A DNA stretch of 49,310 nucleotides. It comes from a virus. How positions within the stretch are numbered: position 1 is the first letter of the stretch; the number at the start of each line of letters is the position of its first letter. The position numbers and the translations under genes are program-made. The notes below the pieces were generated by a model, which saw only the letters and a list, made by a program, of their open reading frames with translations, ran no database searches and had not been told where the DNA came from. The DNA lies in IMG/VR virus record IMGVR_UViG_3300035220_000258, positions 1 to 49,310 of that record; one strand, written 5' to 3'. Shown here piece by piece: positions 8,157 to 14,892 of the stretch.

Positions 8157-9311
8157 TTATAAACCTCCGTGACCGTTGGAAAGACCACCAGCAAGTGTTT
8201 TAGTTGAACTGCTTATATCACCAAAATCAACACCGTTTCCTGTTGTTGCAATTTCTACAAAGTCAATTGCACCTTGTAATCCTGGAGTTTCGCCACCACC
8301 AAATAATGCTCTCGTAGATGATGCCATTGAAAAACAACCACCCTTTGCAGCACTTAAATCTCCAAAGTCTTGTGCATTACCTGTAGTGGCAATTGTTACA
8401 AAATCAATTATATTATACATTGTTGGAGCATATCCACCACCAAATAATCCACGAGTTGCATTGGAGCATCCTCTACCACTCCACCTTGCTTGTGTTGTAT
8501 CTCCTCCAAAATCTTGTGCATTTCCTTGACTAGAAATGGTTACATAATCAATGTCATTATGTGCATTGCTTGGATAACTAACTCCATTACCCCAAATTCC
8601 TCTAACAGATGATGAAACTGCGGCGCAACGGGCTCTTGGTACTGTTAGATTTCCAAAGTCAATGGCATCTGCACTGGATGCTATTGTATGAGCATCAATA
8701 TTATCATTGTAACTTGCTGGACTCTTGAACCCGCCGCCAAATAATGCCCTAGTTTGATTGCCACAACCATTCAATGCAGACATATCAGTTGTAAGATTAC
8801 TAAAATCTGTTGAATTGCCAGTTGATGCTATGGTTATAAAATGAATATCTGCAGTTTGGGAAATTCCTCCGGCAAAGATACCACGAGTTCTAGATGCTGC
8901 AGTTCCAGCACGATATCTAGTTCCACTAGAAATATCTCCAAAGTCCTGAGTATTTCCAAGAGTTGAAATAGATAGGTAATCAATGGTAGCTTTTGCTCCT
9001 AGTGGACTTGCACCATATCCACCAACAATTACTCCACGAGTTCCTGTTCCACCAGCAGAGTTTGTTACTAACTGATTACCAAGATTAGGAGACTCACCAA
9101 GTATCGTTGCCCAGTGGTCGTTTCTCCATACTTCAAGTCTTCCAATATCAGTATTAAACCTCAACATTCCTGGTGGAGGACTACTGGGTCTTTCTTCTGT
9201 TGATCCTGATGGTGGAACGAAATAATATGGTGATGTAAATGTTGTAAGTCCTACAATATCTGGACCACCACCAAATTCATCACTAAAACTTGAAGCCTTA
9301 AATTCTGACAT
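8157..9311 (-). CDS. Kelch-like six-repeat protein, class AB
   Basis: Putative virion adhesin of 384 aa, middle gene of an AB trio. The N-terminus joins a class A part (FKASSFSDEF, GPDIVGLTTF, YFVPPSGSTEERP at 30-42) to a class B part (LRFNTDIGRLEVW at 50-62, W67). Six repeats begin at about residue 91 (TRGVIVGGY, TRGIFAGGI, TRALFGGGF, VRGIWGNGV, TRGLFGGGY, TRALFGGGE) and end in SNGHGGL. Blade 3 departs from consensus in IDAHTIASSADAIDFGNL. Stop and start of neighbours are separated by 2 nt on both sides. The Shine-Dalgarno GGAGG for this gene, at 9321-9325, is inside the HGGL codons of the gene before it. Confidence 0.85.
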   Translation of the reverse strand: MSEFKASSFSDEFGGGPDIVGLTTFTSPYYFVPPSGSTEERPSSPPPGMLRFNTDIGRLEVWRNDHWATILGESPNLGNQLVTNSAGGTGTRGVIVGGYGASPLGAKATIDYLSISTLGNTQDFGDISSGTRYRAGTAASRTRGIFAGGISQTADIHFITIASTGNSTDFSNLTTDMSALNGCGNQTRALFGGGFKSPASYNDNIDAHTIASSADAIDFGNLTVPRARCAAVSSSVRGIWGNGVSYPSNAHNDIDYVTISSQGNAQDFGGDTTQARWSGRGCSNATRGLFGGGYAPTMYNIIDFVTIATTGNAQDFGDLSAAKGGCFSMASSTRALFGGGETPGLQGAIDFVEIATTGNGVDFGDISSSTKTLAGGLSNGHGGL

Positions 9312-9313
9312 GA

Positions 9314-10483
9314 TTATAAACCTCCGTGACCATTAGAACAAGATCCATTATTTCCCGCTGCAGCAGTCAAGTTTCCAAAATCAGTTGCATTTCCTGTTGT
9401 TGCGATGGTTACAAACTGTATGGTATCAACATAGGCTGAAACATATCCACCAGAAATAATACCTCTAGTTGAAGATGCAGTTGCGGATCCCTGCAGTTGA
9501 TTAGCTGTTAAATCACCAAAGTCTTGTGCATTACCTGTTGTTGCAATGGTTATGAATTGAATAGTGTTTGTAGGGGTATTTTCATTTCCAGCATATATTC
9601 CACGAGTTGGATTGGATGCAGCTTGACCACTGGAGACTGAGGCAAGTAAATTACCAAAATCTTGTACATTTCCTTGACTAGAAATGGTCACATAGTCAAT
9701 TGTATCATAATAAGTATATGGATCAGTGCCACTTCTTCCCGATAAAAATAATCCACGAGTGCTTGATGCAGTTGCGCTCATGTAATATCTTGCATAAGTT
9801 AAATCACCAAAGTCTTGTGCATTGAAACCTTGAGATGCGATTGTTATATAATCTACATTACTTATTTGAGAACCTGGTGGTTGATATCCTCCAGCAAACA
9901 ATCCGCGAGTTTGATTAGAACATGAACCCAGTCCATATCTTGATGAATCCAAATTACCAAAATCAATTGCATCTCCTGTTGATGCTATTGTGACATAATC
10001 AATTCTATCAGTCTTATTTGGTGAGGTTGGAGAAACTGCACCTCCACCCCATACTCCACGAGTTGATGATGCATGAGAACTTGTCCAATAACGTGCTTCA
10101 GATAAATTACCAAAATCCTGTGCATTTCCAAGAGTTGAGATGGTAAAGTAATCTATTTCTTCTCGTTTGCCTGGATTATAACCACCACCAGTTAATCCAC
10201 GAACACCTGTTCCTTGTGCAGATCTATCTGCTGCTAATGTTTGATTACCAAGTTCTACACTACTTGCCTCAAATTCTAACCATACCAGTCCATTCCAATA
10301 CTCTAAATGTGCAGAGTCGGTATTAAACCGAATGGACCCAGGAGGGCACGCAGAGGGTCTCTGTGCCGTTGTTCCAGTTGGGGGTATAAAATATTGCTGA
10401 CCAGAAAATGTCGTGATTCCAGACAGTACAGGGCCACCAGTATTTGTTTCATTTCCTAAACTGTTGACCCTTATCTCAGACAT
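9314..10483 (-). CDS. Kelch-like six-repeat protein, class AB
   Basis: Putative virion adhesin of 389 aa and the first AB gene after the sulfotransferase cassette. The N-terminus reads IRVNSLGNE, GPVLSGITTF, YFIPPTGTTAQRP (31-43), then IRFNTDSAHLEYWNGLVW (51-68), and the linker at 80-93 is the same as in the 7000-8154 protein. Six repeats follow from about residue 94 (VRGLTGGGY, TRGVWGGGA, TRGLFAGGY, TRGLFLSGR, TRGIYAGNE, TRGIISGGY), closing with SNGHGGL. Blade 3 has an extended ASQGFNAQDFGDL. A GATAAATA octamer 35 nt upstream lies in the 3' end of the sulfotransferase gene. The Shine-Dalgarno sequence is weak. Confidence 0.85.
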   Translation of the reverse strand: MSEIRVNSLGNETNTGGPVLSGITTFSGQQYFIPPTGTTAQRPSACPPGSIRFNTDSAHLEYWNGLVWLEFEASSVELGNQTLAADRSAQGTGVRGLTGGGYNPGKREEIDYFTISTLGNAQDFGNLSEARYWTSSHASSTRGVWGGGAVSPTSPNKTDRIDYVTIASTGDAIDFGNLDSSRYGLGSCSNQTRGLFAGGYQPPGSQISNVDYITIASQGFNAQDFGDLTYARYYMSATASSTRGLFLSGRSGTDPYTYYDTIDYVTISSQGNVQDFGNLLASVSSGQAASNPTRGIYAGNENTPTNTIQFITIATTGNAQDFGDLTANQLQGSATASSTRGIISGGYVSAYVDTIQFVTIATTGNATDFGNLTAAAGNNGSCSNGHGGL

Positions 10484-10486
10484 ACA

Positions 10487-11278
10487 CTATCTGTTCCAGA
10501 AATCCATATTCTTATATTTATTTATCACTGCATCACTTAAGACTTCTGAGTAATGTTTTGAAGTCTTTTTAATACTTGGTCTAACTTCGTGCATTGTCTC
10601 AAGACCATATACTTCTTTATCTTTTTCTCTATCTTTTGCAATTATATTATCAAAGTCATATTCAAATGGTTTCATTCTCAAGAATGAATGAATACCTTGT
10701 AGTGCTTTCTCTGGAGTATTTACCAGGTCATCATACTGCACAAAATAAATGTGTTGAGTTTGATTTTGTCTGAATGCTGTAGCGAGTGCATTCATACTTT
10801 CCCATACAATTCCACCAGGGTTCATCATAAACTCACACCGACTATCATCAGTAATAAACAATCCTTGCTTGAGCATTGCCTTATCAATGAAGTTCAGTCC
10901 ACCATCTTTATGGAAAAGTGTAATAAATGATGCTAATATATCTAATGGATGACGAACAGTGCAGATAATTTTTGGATCATCAGTTACATACTTCTTTAAC
11001 ATATCAATGTGTGCTGGCCATGCACGACACTTATCAATAACTATTGGTTCATCTCTATCTGTATAGTAATTGGTAATACCATCTTTTACCATCTTATGAA
11101 ATACTTCAGGTTTAGGGAATGCTTGTGCCTGTTCTCCTTGAAGTATTTCATCCGTATAATACATAACCTCAAACACAGGGGATAGTGTTCCCGCATGTAT
11201 TTGAGGATTTTGGTTTAATATTGCAGTCAAAAGAGTGGACCCCGAACGAGGGAGTCCACAATCAAAATGAAATTTCAT
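10487..11278 (-). CDS. Sulfotransferase family protein
   Basis: Transfers a sulfuryl group from PAPS to an unknown acceptor, judged by family. The 263 aa chain has the 5'-phosphosulfate loop LPRSGSTLL at residues 9-17 and the 3'-phosphate region VRHPLDILASF at 108-118 with R109 and S117. A VIDKCRAW segment at 80-87 and conserved hydrophobic strands are also present. The length is near that of single-domain sulfotransferases. It is the last gene of a four-gene insertion in the propeller array, behind the Thr-rich protein and the glycosyltransferase, so a role in modifying the virion or host surface glycans is plausible but inferred. No clear Shine-Dalgarno precedes the ATG. Confidence 0.85.
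   Translation of the reverse strand: MKFHFDCGLPRSGSTLLTAILNQNPQIHAGTLSPVFEVMYYTDEILQGEQAQAFPKPEVFHKMVKDGITNYYTDRDEPIVIDKCRAWPAHIDMLKKYVTDDPKIICTVRHPLDILASFITLFHKDGGLNFIDKAMLKQGLFITDDSRCEFMMNPGGIVWESMNALATAFRQNQTQHIYFVQYDDLVNTPEKALQGIHSFLRMKPFEYDFDNIIAKDREKDKEVYGLETMHEVRPSIKKTSKHYSEVLSDAVINKYKNMDFWNR
10519..10526 (-). promoter_or_regulatory. Late promoter octamer GATAAATA inside the sulfotransferase gene end
   Basis: Located in the last codons of the sulfotransferase gene, 35 nt before the ATG of the first gene of the downstream AB trio. Because it overlaps coding sequence, the match is weaker evidence than the intergenic ones. Confidence 0.5.
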
Positions 11279-11284
11279 ATTTTA

Positions 11285-12100
11285 TTAGGAGTTAATCGCT
11301 TGCTTAATATCCCACAACCTTGTCGTTTCTGCAGCATAATCATAATCAGTGACATAGTTTGTCATCTCTGTTGTTGTGACTGTATCAGTTCTAGTAGTTT
11401 CACCATCAGTAGTTGTGCTACTGGTTGATGTTGATGCAATTGTGGTTACATCAGTATAAGTATAAGACTCTGTAGTTGTGGTAGTTACAGTCGTTGTAAC
11501 ACCAACTTCGACAGGACCATTAGAGGTAGTGGTTACGATACCAACAGAGGTTGATACCGCACTCTTTGTAGATGCAGGGTCAACAACAACAGGAGTATCA
11601 GTAGTTTTTGTTGCAACTCCAGATCCATTTGTAGTTTCAACAACAACTCTAATTACTTGAGAAGCATCAAAAGTTTGAATCGTTCCAGTTCCAGTGCTGG
11701 TAACTTTGTCAGAAGTTGTAGTTGTTAAACCAGGACCAGCATACTCTAAACCAGGATTCCATGCTGCGAGATCACCAGTAATTACGGAAGTAGTAACACC
11801 AGTAACAGTAGGAGTTACTACCTTATAATCTGCTGCAGTTCCAACTTCAGTAATATATGTTTCTAAATCTGCTTTACTTCCAATTACTCCAACATAACCA
11901 TCAGGAGTTCCATCGGAGTCAGGATCACCTGCTGCAATTCCCAAATAAATGGTATCCTGTGGAGAACCAAAGCGAGGAAGTTTTCCTGCCTTGTTAGCAG
12001 AAGTTCCGTGCTGTCCCTTGAATGCACGGGAGTCCTTTGACAACCATTCAGGTTGCCTACCCTGCTTTGTAAGCGTATACTTAATGAGTGGTTGTGACAT
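11285..12100 (-). CDS. Thr/Ser-rich protein of unknown function, possible virion component
   Basis: I do not recognise the family. The 271 aa chain starts with a basic segment (about 1-45, with WLSKDSRAFKGQHG). A short region mentions Gly/Asp turns (GDPDSDGTPDGYVG), and a strongly Thr/Val/Ser-rich C-terminal half runs from about 95 to 250 with runs such as TTVTTTTTE and TSTSSTTTDGETT. The last 15 residues are charged again. Such composition suits an extended beta structure or a heavily O-glycosylated stalk. It sits directly between a glycosyltransferase and a sulfotransferase gene, which makes it a candidate substrate. AGGAA upstream of the ATG supports the start. Confidence 0.7.
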   Translation of the reverse strand: MSQPLIKYTLTKQGRQPEWLSKDSRAFKGQHGTSANKAGKLPRFGSPQDTIYLGIAAGDPDSDGTPDGYVGVIGSKADLETYITEVGTAADYKVVTPTVTGVTTSVITGDLAAWNPGLEYAGPGLTTTTSDKVTSTGTGTIQTFDASQVIRVVVETTNGSGVATKTTDTPVVVDPASTKSAVSTSVGIVTTTSNGPVEVGVTTTVTTTTTESYTYTDVTTIASTSTSSTTTDGETTRTDTVTTTEMTNYVTDYDYAAETTRLWDIKQAINS

Positions 12101-12105
12101 TTTTC

Positions 12106-12828
12106 TTAATTGTTCCTAGTGTATTTACCATTAAAGAGATGTGACCCAAAATGTCCGGTCTCTACCCAAGGAGCACACCAGACTTTGCCACCAATCTGCC
12201 TATACGAATGACAGAAGAAATAATCTTCCGATAACAAATGATTTGTATCTTTATTTATCTCTACACGGAAGTAGTCTTTAATTTCTACACCGTCAGGTAA
12301 AGATCTTCCACCATTAGTATATATTGGTGTTTGTGGTTCTAGTGCCTGCAAACAATCACGGCGGATCAACATAAATGCATTGCCACCGTGCTCAATCTCA
12401 AATGGAGTTTCTTCATTCTCCATCTCAATACCAGGAAGTGTATTGATATTAAATACACCACCAGTGCGTCCAATATCATCATCACCGGCAAGAGCTGCCA
12501 TACGAATCTGTTCCCAGTTGTATCCTTTCAGTGCAACAGGTCCAATAATCAGTTCCTTATCTGCCTTAATCATCTTTACAATATCCTCAACACGGAATTT
12601 AATATCCGCATCAATGAATAATAGATGAGTGGCATCAGGTAGATTCATAAAGTGGTGAGCAATAGTATTACGCCCACGCTGAATCAGTGACTCATTACCA
12701 AGAAAGATGGTAGTGAGTTTAACACCAGACTTATTGCAAGACTCAGAGAGTTTAAGTAATGAATCTGTATATTCACTTGTACACATACCCCCGTACATGG
12801 GGGTTCCAATCACAAGATGTAAACTCAT
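12106..12828 (-). CDS. Glycosyltransferase, GT-A fold
   Basis: Probably transfers a sugar from a nucleotide-sugar donor. The 240 aa chain begins with a VIGTPMYGG strand-loop, followed by ESLIQRGRNTIAHHFM. The metal-binding DAD motif (LLFIDADIKF) is at residues 73-75, in the expected place after the second half of the nucleotide-binding domain. LSEDYFFCHSYRQIGGKVWCAP near the C-terminus resembles the acceptor-side ED motif, and TGHFGSH may give the last metal ligand. Acceptor and donor cannot be read from sequence. It follows the coiled-coil gene with a 1-nt gap and precedes the Thr-rich protein and the sulfotransferase in one late unit. Confidence 0.8.
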   Translation of the reverse strand: MSLHLVIGTPMYGGMCTSEYTDSLLKLSESCNKSGVKLTTIFLGNESLIQRGRNTIAHHFMNLPDATHLLFIDADIKFRVEDIVKMIKADKELIIGPVALKGYNWEQIRMAALAGDDDIGRTGGVFNINTLPGIEMENEETPFEIEHGGNAFMLIRRDCLQALEPQTPIYTNGGRSLPDGVEIKDYFRVEINKDTNHLLSEDYFFCHSYRQIGGKVWCAPWVETGHFGSHLFNGKYTRNN

Positions 12829-12829
12829 A

Positions 12830-13759
12830 TCACTCTTCTACAGATGCTTTCAGTTTAGCATACTCTGCATCTACTTTAGATTCTGGAAGAACTGCATAGT
12901 TTGGTATTGCAAGAGACTTCTCATCAAGAATCTTAAATCCACGACTCTCTGCAAAGCGTTCTGAACAATTCTCAAACTTATCTGCACACTTCTCTAACCA
13001 TTCAACAGTCATTTCATGTGAGGGTGCTTGACCATTTGCAATCAGTTCACTCTCCATCTTCAGATAGTTGAAGACTTCTGCTTGTGCATGTGAAACATTG
13101 ACACCAATATCAAACAGATAGATGGAGTTACCTTCATCAATCACACCACCACGAGGACGTGCAGAGTTCAGTGCCTGCTTCAGGCAAGTCATTACATGAT
13201 AACGCTTCTCTTCACGCTCATAATCTTCTTCTGTGATATGGTCTTTGCCAATGTGATCCAGAACAGAACGATATTGAGTCATCAGGAAGGACATCTTACG
13301 GATGGCACCCTTCATTGAGTTCTCAATGTTCATGTTGTTATTCATGAGTTCGATCATCTCAATCTCTTGTTCCTCACGATCTAAATCATCTTGCTCGGCA
13401 TCAATCTCACGTTGCTTCTTACGGATCTTAATATCATTCTTACGACGATTGATTTGTGCCTCTGCAAGGGCACTCTTCGTTCTCTCAATCGCGGCAAGAG
13501 TATGCTTGATGCTACGGATAGGTGTCAGGTCAGTGATATCTAAAGTCACCGTCATCATCTGTGAGTGGGACTTATAGAAGTTGTCACAAGCAAGTTTAGT
13601 TGCAGGTAATGTTTCCTCAATATGAGTCAACATTCCTTTGTATTCCTGCGGCAGAGGACCAGTTGCAAGTTGTGCAAGGTCACTCTTGAGCGTTGTGACA
13701 GAAATCTCTGATCCTGGAGTCAAATCTACCGAAGTAATAGCAGAACTTTGTTCAGTCAT
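12830..13759 (-). CDS. Coiled-coil protein of unknown function
   Basis: No family recognised. The 309 aa chain has a central highly charged helical region (about residues 85-150, RRKNDIKIRKKQREIDAEQDDLDREEQEIEM in part) that should form a coiled coil. Mixed alpha/beta segments flank it on both sides, including IYLFDIGVNVSHAQAEVFNYL. There is no signal peptide or membrane segment. It has none of the Gly/Thr/Ser bias of its neighbours, so it is unlikely to be a fibre repeat protein. A chaperone or assembly factor for the fibres is possible but unproven. It is the first gene behind the AATAAATA octamer at 13791-13798. Confidence 0.75.
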   Translation of the reverse strand: MTEQSSAITSVDLTPGSEISVTTLKSDLAQLATGPLPQEYKGMLTHIEETLPATKLACDNFYKSHSQMMTVTLDITDLTPIRSIKHTLAAIERTKSALAEAQINRRKNDIKIRKKQREIDAEQDDLDREEQEIEMIELMNNNMNIENSMKGAIRKMSFLMTQYRSVLDHIGKDHITEEDYEREEKRYHVMTCLKQALNSARPRGGVIDEGNSIYLFDIGVNVSHAQAEVFNYLKMESELIANGQAPSHEMTVEWLEKCADKFENCSERFAESRGFKILDEKSLAIPNYAVLPESKVDAEYAKLKASVEE

Positions 13760-13790
13760 ATCAGGTCAATTTATATTGTAATTACTACCA

Positions 13791-13798
13791 TATTTATT
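13791..13798 (-). promoter_or_regulatory. Late promoter octamer AATAAATA
   Basis: Lies in the 59-nt gap upstream of the coiled-coil gene, 31 nt before its ATG. It would drive the four-gene insertion (coiled-coil, glycosyltransferase, Thr-rich protein, sulfotransferase). Confidence 0.55.
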
Positions 13799-13818
13799 AT
13801 ACTATGAGAGTGTGGTTT

Positions 13819-14865
13819 TTACAACCCTCCGTGTGCATTAGAGACACCTGATGGCATCAATGTCGGTCCTGTTAAATCACCAAAATCTACCGCATCACCT
13901 AACGATTGAATTTGGACATACTCAATGGTATTAAGATAATTAGGAGCAGCATATCCACCAGCTATAACTCCACGAGTTGGAGATGTACAGTTTCCATTTA
14001 AGTTATATTTTTCTGAAGATAAATCACCAAAAAATACTGCATTACCTTCTGATGTGAGTTCAACATATTCCATTGAAGACGTTACATTTGGTGCTGGTGC
14101 TTGATATCCACCAGCAAATATTCCACGAGTTGAATTTGATAGACAAGCAATATTTGCTCTTTCTTGGGACAAATCACCAAATTGAGTAGAATCTCCTGTT
14201 GTTGCTATGGTGATATTACCTAGAAATATGGATCCTGCATATGGAGATGGTTTTAAACTTTGATGATAGACACCTCTTGTAGGAGTCATACATGCCGATT
14301 GATAGGTTCCAAGATTTGATGGAGTTAAAGTGCCAAATGTTGATACAGTTCCTGTTGATGCCATGGTAATATAATCAACAGTATTACCAAAAGTACCACC
14401 ACCAGCTATTCCACGAGTAGCATTTGAAAGTCCAAAAGGACCTTGTTTTGCAGAAGAAAGATTGCCAAAATCTGTAAAATTCCCTAATGAACCAAAATTT
14501 ACAAATTCAATAATGTCATAGTTTGCTGGTGCATCTCTTCCTCCTACCCAGAACCCCCTTGTAGATGATCCAAGTGAACTGAGTGATGCTCTTGTTTGTT
14601 GAAGATCGCCAAAATCTTGTGCATTTCCTGTTGATGCAATGTTAATATAATCAATACTTTTTATCTCACCAACCGGTGAGGCTTGTTGCCCACCACCAAA
14701 CAATCCACGAGCACCAGGTTGAGTATCAACACTTCTACCAAGATTTGGTGTGCTTAACTGAAACTCTGCCCACTGTGATCCATCCCAGAGTTCTGGTTTA
14801 TTACTATCAGTATTAAATCGTATTGCGCCTCTTGGGATTTCACCTGATGGGGGAAGATTACTCAT
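13819..14865 (-). CDS. Kelch-like six-repeat protein, class B
   Basis: Putative virion adhesin of 348 aa. The class B start SGEIPRGAIRFNTDS (residues 7-21) is followed by PELWDGSQW (W32) and the linker TPNLGRSVDTQPGARG, nearly identical to that of the 17336-18352 protein. Six repeats begin at about residue 52 (ARGLFGGGQ, TRGFWVGGR, TRGIAGGGT, TRGVYHQSL, TRGIFAGGY, TRGVIAGGY) and end in SNAHGGL. It appears to be a single-gene late unit, with octamer CATAAATA at 14885-14892 and AGAGG before the ATG. The next promoter, for the four-gene insertion, lies in the 59-nt gap after it. Confidence 0.85.
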   Translation of the reverse strand: MSNLPPSGEIPRGAIRFNTDSNKPELWDGSQWAEFQLSTPNLGRSVDTQPGARGLFGGGQQASPVGEIKSIDYINIASTGNAQDFGDLQQTRASLSSLGSSTRGFWVGGRDAPANYDIIEFVNFGSLGNFTDFGNLSSAKQGPFGLSNATRGIAGGGTFGNTVDYITMASTGTVSTFGTLTPSNLGTYQSACMTPTRGVYHQSLKPSPYAGSIFLGNITIATTGDSTQFGDLSQERANIACLSNSTRGIFAGGYQAPAPNVTSSMEYVELTSEGNAVFFGDLSSEKYNLNGNCTSPTRGVIAGGYAAPNYLNTIEYVQIQSLGDAVDFGDLTGPTLMPSGVSNAHGGL

Positions 14866-14884
14866 ATTTTTATACCTCTATGCA

Positions 14885-14892
14885 TATTTATG
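14885..14892 (-). promoter_or_regulatory. Late promoter octamer CATAAATA containing the upstream stop codon
   Basis: The TAA of the 814-aa gene (14888-14890) is part of the octamer. The 13819-14865 gene starts 19 nt downstream after AGAGG. Confidence 0.65.

Larger units (their letters stand above)
312..10483 (-). repeat. Distal propeller array: nine paralogous genes, 54 Kelch-like repeats
   Basis: Nine adjacent genes of 336-400 aa, each with six repeats of about 45-55 residues, in class order AB-AB-AB-B-A-B-A-A-B along transcription. None carries a lectin-type insertion. The 3806 and 312 genes, and less closely 5922, are related blade by blade, which points to duplication of whole genes. Confidence 0.85.

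Noticed and set aside
12252-12259. Octamer GATAAATA inside the glycosyltransferase gene
   Set aside because: It is about 150 nt before the next start and within coding sequence. The AT-rich genome will give such matches by chance, so I did not call it a promoter.
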